Assembly (NCBI GenBank): GCA_900554845.1
Contig: USIY01000167.1
Location: 1 to 5,489, forward strand
Reading direction: 5' to 3'
DNA length: 5,489 nucleotides
Source of the DNA: an uncultured Bacteroidales bacterium
GTDB lineage: Bacteria > Bacteroidota > Bacteroidia > Bacteroidales > Muribaculaceae
The notes under the pieces: generated by a model
The model's input: the letters and a program-made list of their open reading frames with translations, nothing else
What the model was told of the DNA's origin: nothing
The model's database searches: none
Made by a program: the position numbers and the translations under genes
Shown: positions 1 through 5,489 of the stretch, in pieces
Position numbering within the stretch: position 1 is the first letter of the stretch
How the letters are laid out: each line of letters starts with the position of its first letter

Positions 1-1382
1 GCATCGACGCCGGAAATTTCATCGAGACCGACATCGACAACGAACTGATGCGTTTCAACTCCGACGACACACCCCTGATGAACCTTATGCTGAAAGCAAA
101 GCGCGTAAAGGTGAGCAGTCCCGAAGTGGATCATTATATGATCGACGAACCACGTAGCTTCGTAGTCACCTCCGACAAAATACCTGGAGGAACAGCGCAG
201 AGCGTACTGTACCTCGATGCCGCCGACCAGTCGTTGCTACGTCCCTGCACCACACTGCTGCTTCCAGAAATCGACGGATACGACATCTCGGGAAGCACTC
301 TCACTCCAGGAAAGGCGCTGATGCTCTATGTGGTTGGTATAGACAACGCCACCAACAATCCGGTGGTGCGCCCGGTCAACGGCAAAAAGGAGAACAGCGC
401 CGAGGAAATCAGCAAGCTCCCGGCGATTCCCCAGGGCTCCAAATGCGTGATCCTCTCCAATTCACTGAGCGAGACTCAGAAAACCGTCGACCCGGAAATG
501 ATCGTTCCTCAGCCCACGCGCATATACCTTCAGAAACGCGGCATGAACCAGGTGGTGAGCGACTACTTCGAGAGCCAGCGCAAGCACGTGCCATTCACCA
601 AAGCCATTCTGGCCGAACAGGCCATCGCCAACTTCAAAGTTCGCGGAAACCGTACGCTTTGGGCCGGCCGTCCCGGAAAATTCAAGATAAACGTTGACGG
701 AATGGGCCTGCAGTATGTGTACTGCACCGAAGGCATCCGCTGGCAGTTCAAACGCGAGCTGCAGCATGAAGGGAAATGGACCGTCGAGAAGATTATCGCT
801 ATGGCCAAGATGTTCTTCACCGGCGAGGACGTACCGAAAACCGCGCTACTGCTTGCCGGAAAGAACCTTCTGGAACAAATACAGTGCATAGACTACAGCA
901 AGCACCCCGAAATACAAATAACCACCAAGACCAACAGCGCCGGCTGGACAGTCACCAACTTCCACACAGTCTTCGGTGACATCGAGATCAAACGCGAGCC
1001 GACATTGGACCGCCTTGGCTGGAGCAACTCCGGGGCGCTGATCGGAGAGAACAGGCTGGTGCATTACGTCTACAGCTCCGAACACAGTTTCAGCGACCGC
1101 GTGGAGGGACAGGAAGCCACTCGCAACGGCATTCTGATCTGGGACGCATTGGCACTTAAAGGGAGCTGCCATATATGGATCGACGGCGAAGGCACCGAAA
1201 CAAGCACCGACACCACGCGGTTCGTGCTCTGGCAAAGCGAAACGGCTCCGGAGGGAGTGGAAGGTTCCGTCTACTATCTGATGTGCGACTGCCCCGAAAT
1301 CAACGAGAAGGCCCGCTCGGGACAATACTGGATCTACACCGAGGAAACGTGGAAACCATGGACCGGCGAAGCATCGGCATAA
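1..1382 (+). CDS. Probable phage major capsid protein (SU10/N4-gp56-like HK97 fold), 5' truncated
   Basis: This is the probable main shell protein of the phage head. The frame is already open at position 3 and gives 15 codons before the first in-window Met at 48, so the true start is upstream. Numbering from that Met, the layout resembles HK97-fold SU10/N4-gp56-type capsid proteins. An N-terminal arm carries DDTPLMNLMLKAK (6-18), the usual 'TPL..ll' opening. A helix with AEQAIANFKVRGNRTLWAGRPGK (189-211, read in two parts) matches the family's long helix ending in a 'lfGr.gk' turn. Then come TEGIRWQF (227-234), a helix MAKMFFTGEDVP (252-263) followed by LLLAGKNLLEQI, and a beta section where GDIEIKREPTLDRLGW (310-325) fits the family's 'fG.i.l...p.l' strand. 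Residues from about 385 to 444 look like an added C-terminal piece, rich in aromatic residues and with a CDC pair (413-415). The assignment rests on this order of motifs, not on a search. It could instead be another virion structural protein. Confidence 0.68.
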   Translation, partial: IDAGNFIETDIDNELMRFNSDDTPLMNLMLKAKRVKVSSPEVDHYMIDEPRSFVVTSDKIPGGTAQSVLYLDAADQSLLRPCTTLLLPEIDGYDISGSTLTPGKALMLYVVGIDNATNNPVVRPVNGKKENSAEEISKLPAIPQGSKCVILSNSLSETQKTVDPEMIVPQPTRIYLQKRGMNQVVSDYFESQRKHVPFTKAILAEQAIANFKVRGNRTLWAGRPGKFKINVDGMGLQYVYCTEGIRWQFKRELQHEGKWTVEKIIAMAKMFFTGEDVPKTALLLAGKNLLEQIQCIDYSKHPEIQITTKTNSAGWTVTNFHTVFGDIEIKREPTLDRLGWSNSGALIGENRLVHYVYSSEHSFSDRVEGQEATRNGILIWDALALKGSCHIWIDGEGTETSTDTTRFVLWQSETAPEGVEGSVYYLMCDCPEINEKARSGQYWIYTEETWKPWTGEASA

Positions 1383-1402
1383 ATTGAACCCACTGACTTA
1401 CA

Positions 1403-1663
1403 ATGACTGAAATGGACAAAAACAAGAACAACACGAAGACAGGTGCGCCGGAAGCCGGCCGGCGCACCTACGGTGTCAAACTTATGGAGTGGCACGCACT
1501 GATTCCGGCCGGTTTCGGCGTGGTCCGCATACGGTTCACCGGCGGAGCTTATTCGGGATATGGCCAAAAACCCGCCACTTACACCACGGACAATCCTGTG
1601 ATAATTAAACTTATAGAAGAGTCCTCCTACTATAAGTCGGGAATGATATTCAAGATAAGATGA
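1403..1663 (+). CDS. Small phage protein of unknown function (86 aa) between capsid and connector genes
   Basis: I do not recognise a named function. The first ~22 residues are polar and rich in Lys and Asn, probably a flexible tail. The rest looks like a small beta-rich fold: WHALIPAG (30-37), VRIRFTGG (41-48), PATYTTDNPVIIKLIEES (57-74), then a 'YYKSG' turn and a basic end. The 'tTdnp.ii..ie.s..yksG.i' pattern resembles small proteins I recall next to capsid genes of Bacteroidales phages, so a virion role such as decoration or head completion is inferred. It starts 20 bases after the capsid stop. An in-frame ATG at 1412 (codon 4) is an alternative start, and no Shine-Dalgarno sequence decides between them. 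Its TGA overlaps the next gene's ATG (ATGA, 1660-1663), suggesting translational coupling. A strong GC-rich hairpin sits in codons 13-23. Confidence 0.62.
   Translation: MTEMDKNKNNTKTGAPEAGRRTYGVKLMEWHALIPAGFGVVRIRFTGGAYSGYGQKPATYTTDNPVIIKLIEESSYYKSGMIFKIR
1441..1469 (+). repeat. GC-rich perfect inverted repeat inside the 86-aa gene
   Basis: The arms AGGTGCGCCGG (1441-1451) and CCGGCGCACCT (1459-1469) are perfect reverse complements of 11 bases, separated by 7 bases. In mRNA this would be a very stable hairpin near the start of the 86-aa gene, just after the capsid gene. No T run follows it, so it does not look like a normal intrinsic terminator. It could lower ribosome or polymerase passage, or act as an RNA processing or stability block that keeps capsid expression above that of the downstream genes. 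The repeat is directly visible, whereas the function is inference. It may simply be a by-product of GC-rich codons for the Gly-Ala-Pro-Glu-Ala-Gly-Arg-Arg stretch. Confidence 0.5.
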
Positions 1664-2202
1664 AGATCAAGACAAGCGCGTTGGTCCGGAGAGCCATAAT
1701 GCTTCTGGACGAAGACATGGAGGAACTCGATCTTGCACAGACCTACGGCGATCCGGGCATGGAATTACGCAAGCTGGCGTCGGAGCTTACGGAAGAGGCA
1801 TTGACCAAGACCTTCCTTGAAGCCGATACAGAGCTTATCGACGAAAGCAAGACCCTTGACACTTCATATATAGTGGCGAATCATGACGGCACTGCCGACA
1901 TTCCGCTCCCCGACGACTGGCTCAGGCCTGTTGAAATCAGAATCAACGGCGACAAGTGCGTTCTGCACGACTACCGCGACCCTATTCCCGTGACACGCGA
2001 TCTCACCCTTCCGGGAGCCCGCCTCCGCCACATCGACGGACGACGCGCCCTTCATGTCGAAGGAATGGGACGCGGAGGAATATCGGTGGAATATCTGCCC
2101 CGCCCGGACACCTCCGGAGCGACTGTATGGATTCCCGCAGGCCTCGTGAACGACGCCGCCCGACAGCTTGCCGACATGGTCAAGGCTATCATAACATCAT
2201 GA
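1660..2202 (+). CDS. Putative phage head-tail connector/adaptor protein (180 aa)
   Basis: This is probably a ring component joining the capsid portal to the tail, which would be assembled into the virion. The N-terminal half is helical and acidic: a start helix (KTSALVRRAIMLLDED, 4-19), a loop, then a helix around 33-56. The second half is beta-type, with the motif IPLPDDWLRPVEIRI (81-95). This 'LPdDflR.v.i.i' pattern is typical of phage adaptor proteins of the gp6-like/DUF6682 kind as I recall them. Further strands are at 130-146 (ALHVEGMGRGGISVEYLP), followed by a final helix starting at WIPAGLVNDAARQL (157-170). The start ATG overlaps the upstream TGA by 4 bases. The protein stops soon after the final helix begins and may be slightly short compared with relatives, but I cannot confirm this. 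Position directly after capsid genes supports the call, and the exact family is uncertain. Confidence 0.5.
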   Translation: MKIKTSALVRRAIMLLDEDMEELDLAQTYGDPGMELRKLASELTEEALTKTFLEADTELIDESKTLDTSYIVANHDGTADIPLPDDWLRPVEIRINGDKCVLHDYRDPIPVTRDLTLPGARLRHIDGRRALHVEGMGRGGISVEYLPRPDTSGATVWIPAGLVNDAARQLADMVKAIITS

Positions 2203-2209
2203 CAATTTT

Positions 2210-2238
2210 TTGACAAATGAATGAACACAGGGTACAAT
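2210..2238 (+). promoter_or_regulatory. Sigma70-like promoter match (TTGACA-17-TACAAT) at the start of the lysis genes
   Basis: TTGACA at 2210-2215 is followed after exactly 17 bases by TACAAT at 2233-2238, close to the E. coli sigma70 consensus. Transcription would begin around 2245, inside the holin-like gene and ahead of the amidase. The main sigma factor of Bacteroidetes prefers a TTTG/TAnnTTTG pattern, which is not seen here. The match may therefore be chance, a relic, or a weak internal promoter for the amidase only. Confidence 0.2.
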
Positions 2239-2426
2239 TAAAGGCGGCATTGGGACTGATTGTAGTTGGCGCGGGGCTGCTTATCGCCGGATTTCTGGTA
2301 TCACCGACCGGTCAGGTACACAATTCTGTCCTGGTGGCCTTCGGCGAGATACTGACTTTCGCGGGATCGATATTCGGCATAGATTACAAATACAGAGTAA
2401 ACGACAAAGAAACCGACAACAAATGA
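2217..2426 (+). CDS. Holin-like small membrane protein (69 aa)
   Basis: This is a small inner-membrane protein that probably makes the holes, or controls the timing, needed to release the endolysin encoded next door. There are two hydrophobic segments: about residues 10-28 (AALGLIVVGAGLLIAGFLV) and 37-55 (SVLVAFGEILTFAGSIFGI). They are separated by a short polar loop with SPTGQVHN. The N-terminus carries Arg and Lys, and the C-terminal tail (56-69) is charged. Two helices plus a charged tail is the class II holin layout. The start at 2217 follows the connector stop by 14 bases, and a second in-frame choice is not apparent. Its TGA overlaps the amidase ATG (ATGA, 2423-2426), the usual arrangement of a holin-endolysin pair. 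No sequence motif proves holin activity. The call rests on size, topology and neighbour. Confidence 0.68.
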   Translation: MNEHRVQLKAALGLIVVGAGLLIAGFLVSPTGQVHNSVLVAFGEILTFAGSIFGIDYKYRVNDKETDNK

Positions 2427-2821
2427 GAAAGATCACAAAAATAATACTTCATTGCACCGCGACACCCGAAGGGCGCGAGGTCACGGCGGCTCAAGTGGAC
2501 TCATGGCACAGGCAGCGGGGCTTCAGGTGCATCGGCTACCATTACCTTATAGGTCTCGACGGAACCGTGACCGCCGGACGCCCCGTGGATGAAATGGGAG
2601 CCCATTGTCTGGGCCATAACTACGAAAGCGTCGGCGTATGCTATGTAGGAGGACTGGACCGCGACACGAAGCTTCCCAAAGACACACGCACCCCAGCCCA
2701 AAGAAAAGCGTTGCGCCAGCTCGTGGCCGATCTGCTGAAGCGCTATCCCGGCGCCACTGTCCACGGACATCGCGAATTCGCCGCTAAGGCATGTCCCTGC
2801 TTCGATATCGCCGACATCTGA
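2423..2821 (+). CDS. N-acetylmuramoyl-L-alanine amidase, T7-lysozyme type (phage endolysin)
   Basis: This zinc enzyme cuts the amide bond between N-acetylmuramic acid and L-alanine in peptidoglycan, and is the likely phage lysis enzyme. It is a single Amidase_2/PGRP domain filling all 132 residues. The key residues are visible: H10 in IILHCTAT, H116 in HGHREF and C124 in KACPCFD fit the zinc ligands (H17, H122, C130 of T7 lysozyme). Y39 in IGYHYLI and K122 fit the catalytic Tyr46 and Lys128. The motif YESVGVCYVGG (67-77) is also typical. There is no signal peptide, so export would depend on the holin-like protein encoded just upstream, whose stop overlaps this start. The protein ends eight residues after C124, making it a minimal domain with no cell-wall-binding part. 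A host amidase is possible but the phage context makes an endolysin more likely. Confidence 0.93.
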   Translation: MRKITKIILHCTATPEGREVTAAQVDSWHRQRGFRCIGYHYLIGLDGTVTAGRPVDEMGAHCLGHNYESVGVCYVGGLDRDTKLPKDTRTPAQRKALRQLVADLLKRYPGATVHGHREFAAKACPCFDIADI

Positions 2822-2862
2822 CAACAAGTGGACTCTCAGGTAAAATTTTTATAAAACATACT

Positions 2863-2910
2863 CAAAAGCAAGTCGTTTCGTTATTTAACTAATGAAACGA
2901 CTTGTTTTTG
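2863..2910 (+). terminator. Long hairpin with A and T runs, terminator-like, covering the rdgB start codon
   Basis: Bases 2863-2883 pair with 2890-2910 over 21 positions, 19 Watson-Crick plus two G-U pairs (2868/2905 and 2880/2893), leaving a 6-base loop (TTTAAC). The core arms are CAAGTCGTTTC and GAAACGACTTG, flanked by AAAA on the left and TTTTT (2905-2909) on the right, so it could stop transcription from either side. It lies 42 bases after the amidase stop and is the natural terminator of the phage operon. Oddly, the right arm contains the rdgB ATG (2892-2894) and codons 1-6. Transcripts reading in from the phage side would fold the start codon into a stem, which should block translation. 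I see no good Bacteroidetes promoter (TAnnTTTG) in the 70-base spacer. Confidence 0.62.
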
Positions 2911-3464
2911 CCACAAATAACGAACATAAGCTCCAGGAGGCCCGCGCCATCCTTGGAGACAGCATGCAGTTGATTTCCCTGAAGGAAATCGGTTGCCATG
3001 AAGACATACCCGAGACCCAACCCACCATCGAAGGCAACGCGCTTCAGAAAGCCCGCTATGTGCACGAGCATTACGGCGTGGACTGTGTGGCCGACGACAC
3101 CGGACTGATGGTGGACGCTTTAGACGGAGCACCCGGTGTCCATAGCGCACGTTACGCCGGTCCCGGCCATGACTCTCAGGCCAATACGGAAAAGCTGCTG
3201 AAAGAAATGAATGGGATCGACCGCCGGGACGCACATTTTTCAACGGTTCTGGCGCTGGTCACCGACAAAGGGGAACATACTTTCGAAGGCCGTGTTGACG
3301 GCAGCATCGCCACAGAGCCATCCGGAGAAGGCGGCTTCGGATACGATCCCGTGTTCATTGCCAAAGAAACCGGACTAACCTTCGCCGAGATGGATCCCGA
3401 GGCCAAGAACGCCATCTCCCACCGGGGCCGTGCCTTCCGCATATTCCGCGACTGGCTTACAAAA
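2892..3464 (+). other. rdgB: RdgB/HAM1 domain: XTP/dITP (non-canonical purine NTP) pyrophosphatase
   Basis: The domain hydrolyses dITP, ITP and XTP to the monophosphate and pyrophosphate in the cytosol, keeping deaminated purines out of DNA and RNA. All family motifs are present: FATNNEHK (6-13, with K13), TIEGNALQKA (45-54, with E47, N49, K53), ADDTGL (67-72, with catalytic D69) and GAPGVHSARYAG (79-90). Near the C-terminus are GFGYDPVF (148-155) and KNAISHRG (172-179, with K172, H177, R178). These positions agree with the E. coli RdgB numbering as I recall it. The 191 residues up to the junction are close to the usual 190-200, so the enzyme is complete and only its stop codon is missing. 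The first six codons form the right arm of a strong hairpin. The catalytic region looks intact, so this is not a decayed gene. Confidence 0.93.
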
Positions 3465-5489
3465 ATGACCGTAATAATCCTGACGCTCGCCGCGGGCCTT
3501 ACAGCAGACGCGGCGCAGTGGAGACAGCACATGTCGTACGACGGAAATACCCTCCGTATAATCGAATCGCCGGATTACACATATTTCATGCCGCTTAAAC
3601 AACAGTACATACCCACCTCAAACAATGCCCGGCACCGTTACGGTCAACTGTACCGTTACGACAAGGAGAACGACGAATGGAAGTGGCTCAACGCCACCAA
3701 CGGACTCTCAGAGAGCATCGTGGCATCGGCGGCTTATGACTTCAAGAACAATCTTCTGGCCATAGGATATGACACCGGCAACATCGATCTCTTGCATGAC
3801 GACGGCACCAAGGTGAACGTCCCCGGACTGAAAGCCGCCGGGAGCAACGCGTCGCCCGACATCGTAGACATGAATTTCGACGAATCCGACGGCGACCTGT
3901 GGATAGCCACCGCCACCGGCTATGTGCGCGTCGACCCGATGAAGGGGGAAGTGGTGACCTCCCGCAATTACGGCCGTGAGGTCCGGTCTGTGGCCAAAAT
4001 CGGAGACATCCTTCTGGTGGCCACACCCGAAGGATTGCTCTACGGCAACGAACGCAGCGGCGACACAGGGAGTTTCAAAGCCGTGGCAAACGCCGGGGAC
4101 AAGCAGTTCCTGCGTTTGATACCAATGGGTGACCGCGTGTACGGACAATATTACAAAAGTTACGGGAATAATCTGGTGGGTTACATTGTTTTAAACGACG
4201 GGGCTCCCCGTTTCATCCAGACATCCACGGGGTCTGAATACTCGCTGGAACGTGGCAAGGACTGTATCGTCACCTCTGGACGGAACGGCGCACGCCATTA
4301 TGACAGGAGCGGAAATATAACGGAAACGCCACTTCCTTCGGCAATAAAGAACCATAACCCCGAAGGGGCGAGTCTGGACGGCAAGACATGGTGGTTCTCT
4401 GCCGGACGGCTCGGATATTCGCGCATGTCCCTGCCTGACAACGGGGCCGAATGGACTGTTACCATGAGCAATTTCTTCCCGGACGCCGCGACAGCCTTCA
4501 AATGCGTGGGGATGGAAGTGCATCCCGAATATGGATTGATGATTCGCAACCACGGATTCGAACAAGGATTCGCAAAATCTCTTTTCACCACTCCCGACCT
4601 TATATGCGCGCTACGGGACGGCGAATGGAAACCCCTTTCGATACAATACACTGACCGGAGTCCAGTCTACGACAAGGAGTTTTTCGTCAACAATCCCATG
4701 GGACTGGCGATCGATCCTAAGAACACGAACCATATATACTGCGGCTCGAACGAGAACGGCCTGTTCCGTCTGAATCTGGAGAATCCGTCGGAATCCCTGC
4801 GAATCGGACGCGTCAATGACGCGGCTGTAGGGATGTCCGGATTCATTCCTGTGACGGAAGTTATGAAGGTGTGGGACCAGTCATGCTGTTTCAGCACCCC
4901 GGTGTTCGACGCTGACGGAACTCTATGGGTGTCCTTCCTGAACACCAACTCCAACAAAGCGGAGCTCTGGTACTGGGCAGCCGCCGACCGCCTCGCATCC
5001 ACATCATCAGCCGACTACAGGCCGATGAAGAAAATGATATTCAGTGAAGTAGTACCCTCAGGCGACACCCACATACTTCCCCTCTCCACTCCTACCCGGT
5101 TGGTTTTCCACACCAGCAAAGCAGAAAGTCCCATAATCGTTCTGGACCACAACGGCACCCTCGACAATACCGCCGATGATGTGCGCCGTTCAATCACGGA
5201 GCTTGTGGACCAGGACGGCACGAAGTTCAATTACGGCAACGTCAATTCCCTTTATGAGGATCCTTCCACAGGACGGGTATGGGTGGCGTGTTCGCAAGGG
5301 GTGTTCAACTTCAGTCCCACCGAGACTCTGAAAGGCAACAATTCGGTGCGTCGCGTGAAGGTGGACCGCAACGACGGCACCAATCTGGCGGATTTGCTTC
5401 TTGACGGCGCGAACGTGACTCGGATCGTAACGGACCCCTCGGGCAAAAAATGGTTCGCGACTCTCGGCGCCGGCATCGTGGTGACATCC
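2892..5489 (+). CDS. In-frame fusion: RdgB/HAM1 pyrophosphatase + PorZ-like beta-propeller protein, 3' truncated
   Basis: One reading frame runs from the ATG at 2892 to the window end (866 codons) with no stop. An in-frame TAA at 2886-2888 fixes the start at 2892. Codons 1-191 are a complete RdgB domain. Codons 192-866 begin with Met and a hydrophobic, signal-like stretch and continue as a propeller protein normally exported by Bacteroidetes. A cytosolic nucleotide-cleaning enzyme and an exported propeller protein are not expected in one chain, so two genes are the likely ancestral state. The junction reads ACA AAA ATG ACC. Removing one A of the A5 run (3461-3465) would give ACA AAA TGA, ending rdgB with a 4-base ATGA overlap to the propeller ATG. 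Hence the fusion may be a one-base insertion, a homopolymer sequencing error, or a real fusion. The propeller gene may also start independently at 3465. Confidence 0.75.
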   Translation, partial: MKRLVFATNNEHKLQEARAILGDSMQLISLKEIGCHEDIPETQPTIEGNALQKARYVHEHYGVDCVADDTGLMVDALDGAPGVHSARYAGPGHDSQANTEKLLKEMNGIDRRDAHFSTVLALVTDKGEHTFEGRVDGSIATEPSGEGGFGYDPVFIAKETGLTFAEMDPEAKNAISHRGRAFRIFRDWLTKMTVIILTLAAGLTADAAQWRQHMSYDGNTLRIIESPDYTYFMPLKQQYIPTSNNARHRYGQLYRYDKENDEWKWLNATNGLSESIVASAAYDFKNNLLAIGYDTGNIDLLHDDGTKVNVPGLKAAGSNASPDIVDMNFDESDGDLWIATATGYVRVDPMKGEVVTSRNYGREVRSVAKIGDILLVATPEGLLYGNERSGDTGSFKAVANAGDKQFLRLIPMGDRVYGQYYKSYGNNLVGYIVLNDGAPRFIQTSTGSEYSLERGKDCIVTSGRNGARHYDRSGNITETPLPSAIKNHNPEGASLDGKTWWFSAGRLGYSRMSLPDNGAEWTVTMSNFFPDAATAFKCVGMEVHPEYGLMIRNHGFEQGFAKSLFTTPDLICALRDGEWKPLSIQYTDRSPVYDKEFFVNNPMGLAIDPKNTNHIYCGSNENGLFRLNLENPSESLRIGRVNDAAVGMSGFIPVTEVMKVWDQSCCFSTPVFDADGTLWVSFLNTNSNKAELWYWAAADRLASTSSADYRPMKKMIFSEVVPSGDTHILPLSTPTRLVFHTSKAESPIIVLDHNGTLDNTADDVRRSITELVDQDGTKFNYGNVNSLYEDPSTGRVWVACSQGVFNFSPTETLKGNNSVRRVKVDRNDGTNLADLLLDGANVTRIVTDPSGKKWFATLGAGIVVTS
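3461..3468 (+). other. A5 run at the rdgB/propeller junction
   Basis: AAAAATGA at 3461-3468 contains the internal ATG (3465-3467) and an out-of-frame TGA (3466-3468). Reading with one A fewer would place that TGA in frame with rdgB and overlap it with the downstream ATG. This makes the run the likely site of a one-base change, a sequencing error, or slippage by polymerase or ribosome. Confidence 0.55.
3465..5489 (+). other. PorZ-like / two-component-regulator-type beta-propeller region, 3' truncated
   Basis: This part (675 codons in the window) is an envelope-type propeller protein. It opens with MTVIILTLAAGLTADAAQW, a short hydrophobic stretch with a possible ADA cleavage site but no positive charge after the Met. 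The next part, WRQHMSYDG, resembles the start of mature PorZ-like proteins. Repeated blades of the 'G.lWiaT..Gv..f' kind follow: DLWIATATGYVRVD near 3895, KTWWFSAGRLGYSR near 4383, HIYCGSNENGLFRL near 4731, GTLWVSFLN near 4918, RVWVACSQGVFNF near 5276 and KKWFATLGAGIVV near 5446. PorZ of P. gingivalis is a two-propeller surface protein of type IX secretion, and many gut Bacteroidales carry similar proteins without an obvious secretion system. The end of the protein, including any C-terminal sorting domain, is outside the window, so a T9SS link is only a possibility. Confidence 0.7.

Larger units (their letters stand above)
1..2821. mobile_element. Late-gene end of a phage or prophage (capsid, connector, lysis module), partial
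   Basis: Five consecutive + strand genes read as phage functions: major capsid protein, small accessory virion-type protein, connector-like protein, holin-like protein and amidase endolysin. They are tightly packed, with two 4-base ATGA overlaps and gaps of only 14-20 bases elsewhere. A clear host-type gene (rdgB) starts 70 bases after the amidase, so the right prophage boundary, if this is integrated, probably lies in the spacer before 2892. I see no integrase, terminase, portal or tail genes and no recognisable attachment-site direct repeat. The left part is cut by the window. It could be an intact prophage whose other genes are upstream, or a reduced remnant. Base composition is similar on both sides of the boundary, which suggests long residence or a well-adapted phage. 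Confidence 0.6.

Noticed and set aside
846..1325. 159-codon open frame on the - strand
   Set aside because: It lies entirely inside the capsid gene, shows no recognisable domain, and is expected by chance in GC-rich coding sequence.
1956..2213. 85-codon + strand frame overlapping the connector gene
   Set aside because: It is Arg/Pro/Ser-rich, as expected for a shifted frame of GC-rich coding DNA, while the 180-codon frame has sensible composition and a coupled start.
2501..2827. 108-codon open frame on the - strand
   Set aside because: It is antisense to the amidase, which has all catalytic residues. No independent support.
2846..2855. TTTTATAAAA palindrome in the spacer
   Set aside because: Short AT-rich palindromes are common in AT-rich spacers, and it has no loop or associated motif.
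2822..2891. Bacteroidetes-type promoter (TTTG ... TAnnTTTG) for rdgB
   Set aside because: I searched the spacer by eye and found no convincing match to either box.
3708..4148. 146-codon open frame on the - strand
   Set aside because: It is antisense to the propeller coding region, whose blade motifs are clear. The antisense protein is low-complexity and rich in His and Val, without motifs.
1..5489. tRNA, rRNA, CRISPR array or insertion sequence
   Set aside because: I saw no cloverleaf, no regularly spaced repeats, no transposase motifs and no terminal inverted repeats.

Overview
The window looks like a piece of a Bacteroidales chromosome, possibly Muribaculaceae-like. I base this on the moderately high GC content, the protein style, the lack of obvious Shine-Dalgarno sequences, and an rdgB gene followed by a PorZ-like propeller protein. 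The family-level guess is recollection, not something tested here. All genes lie on the + strand. The left half is the late end of a phage or prophage. The right half is a host housekeeping and envelope locus.

Positions 1-2821 form a compact phage module. It starts with the 3' part of a probable HK97-fold (SU10/N4-gp56-like) major capsid protein. Next come an 86-aa small protein often seen in this kind of setting and a 180-aa putative head-tail connector. A lysis pair closes the module: a two-helix holin-like protein and a T7-lysozyme-type N-acetylmuramoyl-L-alanine amidase with all zinc and catalytic residues present. Two of the joints are 4-base ATGA overlaps, so the genes are probably translated as a coupled operon. 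No tail, portal, terminase or integrase gene is visible, so this is either one end of a prophage whose other genes lie upstream or a reduced remnant.

Positions 2822-2891 are a short AT-rich spacer. A 21-bp hairpin (2863-2910) starts in it and runs into the first six codons of the next gene. It looks like the terminator of the phage operon, but its right arm includes the rdgB start codon.

Positions 2892-5489 are one uninterrupted reading frame. Its first 191 codons are a complete RdgB/HAM1 nucleotide pyrophosphatase. The remaining 675 codons are a PorZ-like/two-component-regulator-type beta-propeller protein that runs off the window. The junction is an A5 run directly in front of the propeller ATG. 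With one A fewer, rdgB would end at a TGA overlapping that ATG. The fusion is therefore either a single-base event or sequencing error, or a real fused protein linking a cytosolic enzyme to an exported one. This is the most notable observation in the window. I see no clearly new defence or mobile system.
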